Positions 1-5,984 are shown, counted from the stretch's first letter. The stretch is 7,421 nucleotides of DNA from Microsaccharimonas sp050730895 (GCA_050730895.1 JBOHNV010000029.1:1-7421); one strand, 5' to 3'. Translations and numbers: made by a program. The notes: a model not told the origin generated them from the letters alone.

Positions 1-1
1 G

Positions 2-796
2 TATACAAGAATCCAGGGGGTACAAAATAACCTTCAAGCAGGTTCGTATCGACTTTCACCGTCCGAAACTATGCCAGAGGTCGTTGACCACCTTTCAAAT
101 GGAAATGTTGATACCTTCCAGCTAACGTTTCTTCCTGGTACAACCCTAGAGAAGCAAAAAGAAGTAATCATGAATGCTGGCTATTCTGAGCAAGAGGTCG
201 AAGCAGCTTTCGCAAAATCATACTCATCACCGTTGTTTGAGGGCAAGCCTGCCAGCGCCGATCTAGAGGGGTACATTTTCCCGGAAACATATAACTTTGG
301 CACCGACTCGAGTGTTGAGGCGATTTTAGAGCACGTATTTGACGAATTTTACAGTGTTGTTCAAGAGAATGATTTAGTTGCCGCATACAAGGCGCAGGGA
401 TTGAGTCTGTTCGAAGGCATTGTTATGGCTTCGATTATCCAAAAAGAGGCCGTTGGGGGTGACGAGCGCCAAATTGCTCAAGTATTTCTTACAAGACATT
501 CGATAGGAATGGCGTTAGGATCTGACCCGACCTACCAATATATTACCGACAAGTTAGGTGTTCCTCGCGATATAAATTACGATTCACCGTATAACACGCG
601 TCGATATCCTGGCATTCCTCCTGGCCCGATAGCTAATGCCGGTGTGACGGTCTTAAAAGCTGTAGGCAACCCAGCAGAAGGCGACTATTTGTACTTCTTA
701 AGCGGTGATGACGACGTGACATATTTCTCTCGGACCTTTGAAGAGCATGAAGCTAATATTCGCGATCATTGCCAAATAAAATGCCAAGCACTTTGA
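2..796 (+). CDS. mltG: Endolytic murein transglycosylase MltG (YceG family), 5'-truncated by window
   Basis: MltG is a membrane-anchored lytic transglycosylase that cuts nascent peptidoglycan strands and so sets glycan chain length. The frame is open from base 2, so the true start and the N-terminal membrane anchor lie upstream. The 264 visible residues cover the YceG domain. An LQAGSYRL stretch precedes the internal Met at 71, followed by LEGYIFPETY (bases about 263-292), ASIIQKEA with the presumed catalytic Glu at 446-448, SDPTYQY, then SPYNTRRYPGIPPGPIANAG and a C-terminal YLYFLSG...TYFSRTFEEHEANI block. The order and spacing are those of the family. The Met at 71 is not the start, because family-like sequence continues upstream of it. 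The C-terminus ends in an unusual tail with two cysteines (DHCQIKCQAL). The next gene downstream is also a peptidoglycan enzyme, but it has its own promoter overlapping this stop codon. Codon choice is less biased than in the obg and LysM genes, which suggests modest expression. The assignment is secure. Confidence 0.95.
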   Translation, partial: YTRIQGVQNNLQAGSYRLSPSETMPEVVDHLSNGNVDTFQLTFLPGTTLEKQKEVIMNAGYSEQEVEAAFAKSYSSPLFEGKPASADLEGYIFPETYNFGTDSSVEAILEHVFDEFYSVVQENDLVAAYKAQGLSLFEGIVMASIIQKEAVGGDERQIAQVFLTRHSIGMALGSDPTYQYITDKLGVPRDINYDSPYNTRRYPGIPPGPIANAGVTVLKAVGNPAEGDYLYFLSGDDDVTYFSRTFEEHEANIRDHCQIKCQAL

Positions 797-821
797 CTTA
801 AAAAGCTATAGTTGTTACAAT
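793..821 (+). promoter_or_regulatory. Sigma70-type promoter for the LysM-CHAP transcript
   Basis: A -35 TTGACT (793-798) and a -10 TACAAT (816-821) are separated by exactly 17 bases, each matching 5 of 6 consensus positions. The -35 box overlaps the mltG stop codon (794-796). The expected start point is near 828. The -10 lies inside a direct repeat of TTGTTACA (812-819 and 821-828), and the palindrome ACAATTGT spans 817-824. These could be a regulator site, but that is inference. Confidence 0.7.
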
Positions 822-827
822 TGTTAC

Positions 828-1139
828 AGCACATTTTGCATATCCATCTACTAGTGATACCGAGGTCCGTTTTGACCAGTAGCACCTGCGAGTGGGGAAG
901 GAATGCGAATGCGCCTATCTGAAAAGTCGCACGGATACCAGAAAGCTAAACTATATTAATAACACTGGTCGACATGTATCCTTTTCCTTGTGTAAACGCA
1001 CAGGGAAGTAAGTCTGATTACGGTAGTCGCCCTCGAGAGAAATCCGAGCGGCAGGAGAACGATAATTCGTAATGATTTTACGAGTAGTATTACCAAAAGT
1101 AATACTCAGGGTGGGACAGCTGCAGTACGCTCACAAGGC
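828..1139 (+). promoter_or_regulatory. Structured ~310-nt 5' leader of the LysM-CHAP gene, unclassified
   Basis: No convincing gene lies here. The RNA folds into many helices. These are GGTC(864-867)/GACC(874-877); a long-range GACCAGT(874-880)/ACTGGTC(964-970); GGATAC(933-938)/GTATCC(976-981) with inner CCAG/CTGG; an 11-bp bulged hairpin at 981-1008 with loop AAAC; GCC-CTCG/CGAG-GGC at 1029-1052; ACGA/TCGT at 1060-1071; and a 9-bp hairpin at 1084-1107 whose arms are GTATTAC and GTAATAC. No U-run terminator follows any hairpin, so transcription should continue into the LysM-CHAP gene. Two helices compete for the CTGG at 965-968, which is the arrangement seen in switches. It could be a riboswitch, a translational leader or a processed RNA. 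I could not match it to the c-di-AMP (ydaO), T-box, TPP, cobalamin, SAM or lysine classes. Confidence 0.5.
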
Positions 1140-2246
1140 GTGGTAGCTCATACTACAAAACGATCCCAAAAAGGTCGTATTAAATCGTCAACCGTCGCTA
1201 TATACGCCAGCGTCTTTGTGCTGTTCGTATCTGTTATTGGTGTTGGATACCGAGCACCGCAAGAGGTCGCCTCAAGCGCCTCTGCTGCTCCTATTGCCGG
1301 CGCCGTACCAGAAGCTGCACAAACCGCTGTGAACGAAGTTGTTGCAATCGACATTGCAGCATCGGTTGCTAAAGAAGCAAACCTCCCAATTGCAGGTAAT
1401 ATCGCTGAGCGTGCCGTTTCTGCACGTATCCAAAGCGAATATGCCTCTACGGGTGACGGCGATGCAGCAGCTAAGCCAACAATCCTTGCTGTTTCATCTG
1501 CAAGTCGTAATATTACCACCTATACGGTAGTCGAAGGTGACACCGTAGCGAGCATTGCTGCTAAGTTTGGTGTATCTGAAAACACTATTAAGTGGGCAAA
1601 CGACCTTTCGGGTAATACCGTAGCAGTTGGCTCTACTGTTGAAATTCTTCCACGCGATGGTATTACGTACACCGTGAAAGATGGCGACACTATTGAAAAG
1701 CTTGCAGAACGCTATAAGGCCGATGCTTCATTGATCGTTACTTATAACGACCTTGAGCTTAACGGTCTTACTGCCGGGCTTAAGATTGTGATTCCATCTG
1801 GTGTTCTTCCTGAAACCGAACGCCCTGGATACGTCGCACCTTCGCCAGTGTACTCAACCTACTTTGTAAGTGGTTTTGGTGCATGGTCTGGTAGCGTGCT
1901 CCGTATGTGGACACAATACACTCCTGAACAGGGTGGTTACGCTGCGGGTAACTGTACCGTATACGCCTACGTAAAGCGTGCACAGATGGGCCGTCCACTT
2001 CCTGCAACAGTACTTGGAAACGCCTACACTTGGGCTACACAAGCAGCACGTATGGGCTACACGGTAAACAAGTCTCCTGCGGCCGGTGCGGTAATCCAAT
2101 CTGGTAACCACGTAGGTATTGTTGAAGAAGTGCTTCCAAACGGTGACCTTCGTATTACCGACATGAACTACGGCTATCGTCTTCACAACGTTGCTGAGCG
2201 CATTATTCCTGCCTCAACAACCAGCCGCTATATGTATATTCACTAG
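1140..2246 (+). CDS. Exported LysM-LysM-CHAP peptidoglycan hydrolase
   Basis: The product is a 368-residue exported or membrane-anchored wall hydrolase. A basic N-terminus (KRSQKGRIK) precedes one hydrophobic segment at about residues 17-36, which acts as signal peptide or anchor. An Ala-rich linker runs to about 120. LysM 1 (about 126-170, YTVVEGDTVASIAAKFGV) and LysM 2 (about 175-219, YTVKDGDTIEKLAERYKA) bind glycan. A C-terminal CHAP domain (about 240-368) carries the expected Cys272 in GNCTVYAYVKR, His324 in SGNHVGIVEE and Asp341/Asn343 in ITDMNYG. CHAP enzymes act as amidases or endopeptidases on the stem peptide, and which one cannot be told here. The GTG start at 1140 is tentative: there is no good ribosome binding site, and the frame stays open back to 996 without an ATG. 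A structured leader precedes the gene and a terminator follows it. In an epibiont the enzyme could remodel its own wall or act on the host wall (inference). Confidence 0.88.
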   Translation: MVAHTTKRSQKGRIKSSTVAIYASVFVLFVSVIGVGYRAPQEVASSASAAPIAGAVPEAAQTAVNEVVAIDIAASVAKEANLPIAGNIAERAVSARIQSEYASTGDGDAAAKPTILAVSSASRNITTYTVVEGDTVASIAAKFGVSENTIKWANDLSGNTVAVGSTVEILPRDGITYTVKDGDTIEKLAERYKADASLIVTYNDLELNGLTAGLKIVIPSGVLPETERPGYVAPSPVYSTYFVSGFGAWSGSVLRMWTQYTPEQGGYAAGNCTVYAYVKRAQMGRPLPATVLGNAYTWATQAARMGYTVNKSPAAGAVIQSGNHVGIVEEVLPNGDLRITDMNYGYRLHNVAERIIPASTTSRYMYIH

Positions 2247-2284
2247 AATAGTAGCGCATAATAATTACTATATTCAAAAATAAT

Positions 2285-2316
2285 AAATTGCCTCTGTCAA
2301 ATCAGGGGCAATTTTG
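2285..2316 (+). terminator. Intrinsic terminator of the LysM-CHAP gene
   Basis: AAATTGCCTCTG (2285-2296) and CAGGGGCAATTT (2303-2314) form a 12-bp stem, with one G-U pair, closed by loop TCAAAT. The T-rich stretch TTTTGTTAT follows. It lies 39 bases after the stop codon and overlaps the obg promoter, so termination and initiation share the same DNA. Confidence 0.85.
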
Positions 2317-2323
2317 TTATAAT
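2294..2323 (+). promoter_or_regulatory. obg promoter, near-leaderless
   Basis: A perfect -10 TATAAT (2318-2323) ends 8 bases before the obg ATG, so the transcript should begin at or within a few bases of the start codon. The best -35 is CTGTCA (2294-2299, 4 of 6 matches, 18-base spacer), inside the upstream terminator hairpin. No Shine-Dalgarno sequence precedes the ATG. Confidence 0.7.
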
Positions 2324-2331
2324 AGAAGAAT

Positions 2332-3630
2332 ATGTTTGTAGATACCGCCAAAGTTTTTGTGCAGGCTGGACGCGGCGGTGATGGAGCCGTCAGTTTTCGG
2401 CGTGAAATTTATGTTGATAAAGGTGGCCCAGATGGCGGTGACGGCGGTAAGGGCGGCGACGTTATTTTTGTTGCATCTGAAAACCTCAATACACTTATCG
2501 ACTTCCGTTACAAACCAGAACTTAAGGGTGAGCCAGGACAATCTGGTGCAAAACGTGACCGCCACGGTAAGTCTGGCGCTCCAAATTATATTAAGGTGCC
2601 AGTTGGTACTATCGTTCGCCGCGACGGCGAAGTAATCGCTGACTTTACGCAAGACGGCGAAGAGGTTGTTGTTGCTCGTGGTGGTGATGGTGGGTTTGGA
2701 AACGCCCACTTTAGGTCATCAGTACGCCAGGCGCCACGTGTTGCTGAAAAGGGCGAACCTGGTGATACATTCGAAGCCGAGCTTGAGCTAAAGCTTTTGG
2801 CCGACGTAGGGCTTGTTGGATTCCCAAATGCTGGTAAGTCGACGTTCCTTAGCGTCGTTTCGAACGCTCGCCCTGAAATTGCCGATTATGCCTTTACGAC
2901 CCTTACACCTAATCTTGGTGTTGCCGATATCGACGATGGTAGTTTGCTGATCGCCGACATTCCTGGTCTCATTGAGGGTGCCAGCGAAGGTAAGGGACTC
3001 GGTGACGCGTTCTTGCGCCATGTTGAGCGTACGGCGGTTATTCTGCACCTCGTAGACGCCTACAGTGACGATATCGCTAAGGCATACAAGACGATTCGTA
3101 ATGAGCTTGCTGCCTACAGCGAAGATCTTGCACAGCGCCCTGAAGTAATTGCACTCACAAAAATTGAAGGCCTCGACGCCGAAATCGTACAAATGCAAGT
3201 AGAGGCTGTAAAGGCCGTAGCGGGTGACGCAATTGTATTTGCCATTTCTTCACAGGCGCACACCGGGCTTGTCGAAGTGCTTCGTGAGCTCCGAAAAGAA
3301 GTTATTACCGTACGTGAAGAAGAAAAAGCATTGGTTGCTGAAGACGATGATTCGGGTATTGCGGTTATTTCCCTTAAAGAAGAGCAGAAGATACTTGCGT
3401 GGACTATTAAGAAGATTCAAAAAGACGACGGCACTCCTGCGTTTGTTGTAAAGGGCAACAAGATCGAAAAATTTGCCCGCCGCACCCACTTCGATTCTTA
3501 CGAAGGACTTATTCGCCTTCGCGATATTATGAAGAAGATGGGCATTACTCATGCGCTTATTCGCGCTGGTGCCGAAGGCGACTCAATTATTCGTATTGGC
3601 CTCGACGAATTTACCCTTGTCGAACAGTAA
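2332..3630 (+). CDS. obg: GTPase Obg (CgtA)
   Basis: This is a 432-residue, full-length Obg GTPase that binds the large ribosomal subunit and links ribosome maturation to growth and stress. The N-terminal Obg fold (about 1-157) is rich in glycine (RGGDGAVSFRRE, GGPDGGDGGKGGDV, GGDGGFGNAHF). The G domain has the P-loop GFPNAGKST (163-171), switch I FTTLTPNLG (188-196) and switch II DIPGLIEGA (209-217). At the G4 position the sequence is TKIE (276-279) instead of the usual NKxD, and G5 is SSQ (306-308) rather than SA. An OCT-type C-terminal domain occupies about 350-432 (FVVKGNKIEKFARRTHF onward). Start ATG 2332 gives the canonical MFVDTAKVFVQAGRGGDG beginning and sits 8 bases after a perfect -10. 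The next transcription unit, a structured RNA, starts about 50 bases after the stop. Identity is secure; the effect of the G4 change on nucleotide specificity is unknown. Confidence 0.97.
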   Translation: MFVDTAKVFVQAGRGGDGAVSFRREIYVDKGGPDGGDGGKGGDVIFVASENLNTLIDFRYKPELKGEPGQSGAKRDRHGKSGAPNYIKVPVGTIVRRDGEVIADFTQDGEEVVVARGGDGGFGNAHFRSSVRQAPRVAEKGEPGDTFEAELELKLLADVGLVGFPNAGKSTFLSVVSNARPEIADYAFTTLTPNLGVADIDDGSLLIADIPGLIEGASEGKGLGDAFLRHVERTAVILHLVDAYSDDIAKAYKTIRNELAAYSEDLAQRPEVIALTKIEGLDAEIVQMQVEAVKAVAGDAIVFAISSQAHTGLVEVLRELRKEVITVREEEKALVAEDDDSGIAVISLKEEQKILAWTIKKIQKDDGTPAFVVKGNKIEKFARRTHFDSYEGLIRLRDIMKKMGITHALIRAGAEGDSIIRIGLDEFTLVEQ

Positions 3631-3644
3631 TATTCATCATACTA

Positions 3645-3673
3645 TTGACAAAAAAGCAATAATTTGCTATAAT
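3645..3673 (+). promoter_or_regulatory. Perfect-consensus sigma70 promoter driving the 3680-4163 RNA
   Basis: TTGACA (3645-3650) and TATAAT (3668-3673) are both exact consensus with the optimal 17-base spacer, the best promoter in the window. The expected start point is about 3680. It lies only 15 bases after the obg stop codon. Such strength fits a highly expressed stable RNA. Confidence 0.9.
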
Positions 3674-3680
3674 GTGAAAC

Positions 3681-3743
3681 ATGCTCGATGAGACAACGAT
3701 GTACTCATCACAAAAAGGGCAGCACTTGTCAGACATCTATTAG
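3681..3743 (+). CDS. Possible 20-codon leaderless ORF at the 5' end of the RNA
   Basis: An ATG stands 7 bases after the perfect -10, the same spacing seen for the leaderless obg, sbcB and uvrA starts here. It opens 20 codons beginning MLDETTMYSSQK and ending HLSDIY, then TAG. Right after the stop, AGGAAAGGA lies 5 bases before a second ATG (3756) with 16 codons (MFCVLRRDKQ...). Either could be a leader peptide or chance within an RNA gene. The first frame overlaps the GATGAG/CTCATC hairpin. There is no family match, and codon use cannot be judged at this length. Confidence 0.2.
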   Translation: MLDETTMYSSQKGQHLSDIY

Positions 3744-3857
3744 GAAAGGAAAGCAATGTTTTGCGTCTTGCGACGTGATAAACAGGTCAGTGCCATAAGG
3801 GAATAACCCAGGCGCGCACCTGTCACGCATTGTAAAGGGACGAGGCCTACAGAGTGA

Positions 3858-3873
3858 CACAATTGTCTGGTTA
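3858..3873 (+). repeat. Copy 1 of a 16-nt inverted repeat, inside the ncRNA
   Basis: CACAATTGTCTGGTTA occurs here and, as its exact reverse complement, at 5985-6000 upstream of uvrA. In both places it is followed in the same relative order by a C-rich block: ACCCCCACCCC at 3911-3921 here, after an extra 34 bases lying between two copies of TGGTTA. The match is unlikely by chance in a sequence of this length. Confidence 0.6.
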
Positions 3874-4136
3874 TGCCAGCAACGTGTGATCCTCGGGTCC
3901 ATGGTTATATACCCCCACCCCACAGCAGAAAAGGGCACCTTGCGTGCTACTCCTCGCTGAGGGATACTGCGAAAGCGTTACCCTTAATTTAAAATAGATA
4001 ATTTAATACAAGAAACCACCAGCGCCGAAGAGGCTAGCGAAGTGGGATCTTTCCTGCAAGTTGCACCACCGCCTGGGCGGGAGAGAGGTTGCCGGGTCCT
4101 GTCTGGACACGCCCTTTCTCCTGCCTGGCGGATTTT

Positions 4137-4163
4137 ACTCTTCCACTTTTGGAGGAGTTTTTT
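4137..4163 (+). terminator. Intrinsic terminator of the ncRNA
   Basis: ACTCTTCCA (4137-4145) pairs with TGGAGGAGT (4150-4158) over 9 bp with one G-U, loop CTTT, followed directly by TTTTTT and then ATTT. It sits just after the long rod of the RNA and isolates it from sbcB. Confidence 0.92.
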
Positions 4164-4203
4164 ATTTCATGGGTGTTTTCATAGGTAGTTAACTTTTATC
4201 GCC

Positions 4204-4209
4204 TATAAT
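4204..4209 (+). promoter_or_regulatory. -10 box for sbcB, leaderless transcript expected
   Basis: A perfect TATAAT ends 6 bases before the sbcB ATG, so the start of transcription should coincide with the start codon. No clear -35 hexamer is present at 16-18 bases; TTTTCA at 4176-4181 is too far away. AAGG at 4211-4214 is too close to the ATG to act as a normal ribosome binding site. Confidence 0.6.
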
Positions 4210-4215
4210 AAGGAT

Positions 4216-5634
4216 ATGTCTCAAACATTTTTCTTCTATGACCTCGAAACTTCTGGCCTTAATCCGCGACACGACCGCATCATGCAATTTGCTGGTATCC
4301 GCACGACGCTCGATTTTGAGCAAATTGGTGAACCATATAACATTTTGGTGAAACTTAACGACGACACGCTCCCAAGCCCCGACGCATTAATGGTAACGGG
4401 TATTACTCCACAGCAAACCCAAGCAGATGGCTACACCGAAGCAGAGTTTGCAAAGCTGCTCAATACTGAAATTTTCACCGAAGATACCATTGCCGTTGGC
4501 TTTAATAATATTCGGTTTGACGACGAATTTGTTCGTGCGCTTTTTTGGCGTACCTTCACCGACCCATACGAATGGGCGTGGCGCGATGGCCGTGGGCGTT
4601 GGGACCTGCTCGATGTTGTTCGTATGACCCGTGCACTTCGCCCTGAGGGTATTGAGTGGCCGGTTGTTGATGGCAAAGAAGTGAACAAACTCGAACTTAT
4701 TACCAAGCAGAACGGAATTGATCACTTTAAGGCGCACGATGCGCTCAGCGACGTTGAAGCGCTTATTGCTGTTACGAAACTTATCAAAGAAAAACAGCCG
4801 CAACTGTATGCGCACCTGTTTGCTATTAAGGACAAAAAGAAGGTAGCTGAACTAGTTAACCTCGAAGATAAAAAGCCGTTTGTCTATGTAAGCGGAAACC
4901 TAGACAGCGAATTCCATAAAGCAACTGTGGCATTCCCGCTTACTTCTGGGCGAAACCATAATGTTGTAGTATATGACCTCCGCTACGACCCAACGCCACT
5001 ACTCGGGCTTTCCGTGAAGGAACTTGCCAAGAGTATGTTTGCAACCTGGGAAGAACGTCAAAAAGAAGGTTTTGTAAAATTACCCGTAAAAGAACTTCAG
5101 TATAATCGTGCACCAGCAGTAGCACCTGTTGGGGTGCTTGAGCGCGATGGTGGCTGGGAACGTCTTGGGCTTGATCTTGCTACAATTGAAAAGCATCGTG
5201 ATATTTTGCTTTCTTCACCGGCCTTTGCCGAAAATATCCGCTCATTGTACGAAGGTCGTCCTGAGTTTCCAAAAGAGTCCGACCGCGAGGCGCAACTTTA
5301 CGATGGTTTTGTGGCCGATGTTGATAAACTCCGCATTGAAAAAGTACGCAATGCAACTGCCAACACGCTTGCCGATATGCACCCAGAATTTACCGACGAA
5401 CGATTAGGCGAACTGCTTATGCACTACAAGGCGCGTAACTACCCGCAGAGTCTTGCTGAGGATGAAATTGGACAATGGGAGGCGTGGCGTGCTGCTCGTA
5501 TTAAAAAGCAGCTTCCAGCTTTCGTAGCCCGTTTACAGCAGCTTGCCGCAACCCATGGCGGTGACGACAGTAAAGAGTACGTGTTGCAAGAGTTACAACT
5601 GTGGGCCGAGAGTATTGTTCCGTTCGAAGATTAA
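4216..5634 (+). CDS. sbcB: Exodeoxyribonuclease I (SbcB), DEDDh family
   Basis: The 472-residue product matches the usual length of E. coli ExoI (about 475) and is co-linear with it. The enzyme degrades single-stranded DNA 3' to 5' and works in recombination and repair. The exonuclease domain (about 1-190) has the DEDDh residues: Asp9 and Glu11 in FFYDLETSG, Asp102/Asp103 in FNNIRFDDEF, and His174 and Asp179 in AHDALSD. Other ExoI signatures are DRIMQFAGIRT, VTGITPQ, RWDLLDVVR and LRPEGIEWP. The central and C-terminal parts (about 200-472) correspond to the SH3-like and helical domains that complete the DNA-binding clamp. Start ATG 4216 places Asp9 where expected and follows a -10 box by 6 bases. 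The gene is monocistronic: a terminated RNA lies upstream and a convergent membrane gene ends 13 bases downstream. ExoI is best known from Gammaproteobacteria, so its presence in this setting is notable. The call is secure. Confidence 0.96.
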   Translation: MSQTFFFYDLETSGLNPRHDRIMQFAGIRTTLDFEQIGEPYNILVKLNDDTLPSPDALMVTGITPQQTQADGYTEAEFAKLLNTEIFTEDTIAVGFNNIRFDDEFVRALFWRTFTDPYEWAWRDGRGRWDLLDVVRMTRALRPEGIEWPVVDGKEVNKLELITKQNGIDHFKAHDALSDVEALIAVTKLIKEKQPQLYAHLFAIKDKKKVAELVNLEDKKPFVYVSGNLDSEFHKATVAFPLTSGRNHNVVVYDLRYDPTPLLGLSVKELAKSMFATWEERQKEGFVKLPVKELQYNRAPAVAPVGVLERDGGWERLGLDLATIEKHRDILLSSPAFAENIRSLYEGRPEFPKESDREAQLYDGFVADVDKLRIEKVRNATANTLADMHPEFTDERLGELLMHYKARNYPQSLAEDEIGQWEAWRAARIKKQLPAFVARLQQLAATHGGDDSKEYVLQELQLWAESIVPFED

Positions 5635-5647
5635 GAGATTTGGCGTA

Positions 5648-5902
5648 TTAGGCAAGAGCTGGTGTAGCAACTTGAGCACGGCGTGCAATAACGATACGTA
5701 CGGCGTTTAGAATGATCCGAGAAAGTGTAAAGCCCGAGAGTAGCAAAAAGAGCTCGAGGGTGCGAGTTGCATCAAGCACGAGGTTGGTGCCAGGGATGAC
5801 GCCGGCAAGCAAGAACATCGCTACGGCATGACCGGCATTAAGGCTATCAAGAATTATCAAGATAGACAAAAGGGTGAAGAGTAGAGTGAGTGCTTTTTTC
5901 AT
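5648..5902 (-). CDS. Small three-helix membrane protein, unknown function
   Basis: From the ATG at 5902 the product has 84 residues, beginning MKKALTLLFTLLSILIILDS. Three hydrophobic stretches are visible at about 4-19, 24-39 and 48-72, with short polar turns (DSLNAGH, DATRTLE) between them. The C-terminal tail is basic (ARRAQVATPALA), suggesting it lies in the cytoplasm. I do not recognise the family. The 5902 start is preferred over an upstream in-frame ATG at 5962 because GAGG (complement of 5912-5915) lies 9 bases before it and a promoter (5930-5958) fires between the two ATGs. It is the only gene here with a clear Shine-Dalgarno sequence. It converges on sbcB with a 13-base gap and no visible terminator between, so antisense read-through is possible. 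The composition fits a real membrane protein, but function cannot be inferred from context. Confidence 0.65.
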   Translation of the reverse strand: MKKALTLLFTLLSILIILDSLNAGHAVAMFLLAGVIPGTNLVLDATRTLELFLLLSGFTLSRIILNAVRIVIARRAQVATPALA

Positions 5903-5929
5903 AGTGTATAACCTCGCTAGAGTGTACAA

Positions 5930-5958
5930 ATAGTACGCCATAAAAAGGGCAATTGCAA
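5930..5958 (-). promoter_or_regulatory. Promoter for the small membrane protein gene
   Basis: Read on the minus strand, TTGCAA (5958-5953) and TACTAT (5935-5930) are 17 bases apart, each matching 4 of 6 consensus positions. The start would be near 5923, giving a leader of about 20 bases that contains the GAGG ribosome binding site. A further candidate, TTGTCT-17-TGTATT, lies upstream within the inverted-repeat segment. Confidence 0.45.
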
Positions 5959-5984
5959 GCATAAGGAATACAGGGGGTGGGTAT

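Larger units (their letters stand above)
3680..4163 (+). ncRNA. Large structured non-coding RNA, family not recognised
   Basis: About 485 nt lie between a perfect promoter and a strong intrinsic terminator, with no substantial reading frame. Visible helices: GATGAG/CTCATC near the 5' end (3687-3709); GCAATG(3753-3758)/CATTGT(3828-3833), enclosing the hairpin CGTC-TTGC-GACG (3764-3775) and a nested rod ACAGGT(3782-3787)/ACCTGT(3818-3823), GTGCC/GGCGC, GGG-AATAA-CCC; GGACGAGG(3838-3845)/CCTC-GG-GTCC(3891-3900); a GAAA-tetraloop hairpin at 3960-3985; and a long rod CCGCC(4069-4073)/GGCGG(4127-4131) continued by the 13-bp GGCGGGAGAGAGG(4076-4088)/CCTTTCTCCTGCC(4113-4125). An A/T-rich stretch (about 3985-4010) separates the 5' and 3' halves. 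It lacks the RNase P GAGGAAAGUCC core, the tmRNA T-arm with CCA end, and the SRP GGAAG tetraloop motif. I see a probable novel or lineage-specific RNA; its role is unknown. Confidence 0.75.

Noticed and set aside
1108..1117. AGGGTGGGAC resembling the T-box antiterminator sequence AGGGTGGNACCGCG
   Set aside because: The match breaks after ten bases, no competing terminator or specifier-loop stem could be found, and LysM-CHAP genes are not typical T-box targets.
1072..1146. 24-codon ORF in the LysM-CHAP leader behind AGGAG
   Set aside because: The AGGAG is 14 bases from the ATG, the frame overlaps a strong hairpin at 1084-1107, and the length gives no coding signal. It is kept only as part of the start-site question.
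3729..3938. 69-codon minus-strand ORF opposite the ncRNA
   Set aside because: It has no recognisable domain, no ribosome binding site or promoter was seen, and it lies across the helices of the plus-strand RNA.
875..4048. Shared motifs between the LysM leader and the ncRNA (GGATAC followed by GAAAGC at 933-946 and 3962-3976; ACCAG then GCGA and GTGGG at 875-898 and 4018-4048)
   Set aside because: The words are short and occur in the opposite order in the two regions, so a common RNA family is not supported.
3680..4163. RNase P RNA, tmRNA, SRP RNA or 6S RNA
   Set aside because: The RNase P core GAGGAAAGUCC and its 3' partner, a tmRNA tRNA-like end with TTCGA and CCA, and the SRP GGUCCGGAAGGAAGCAGC-type apical loop are not present; the length is also wrong for 6S.
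5903..5962. N-terminal extension of the minus-strand membrane protein to the ATG at 5962 (104 residues)
   Set aside because: The likely promoter (5930-5958) would be inside this extension, and the ATG at 5902 has a well-spaced GAGG.
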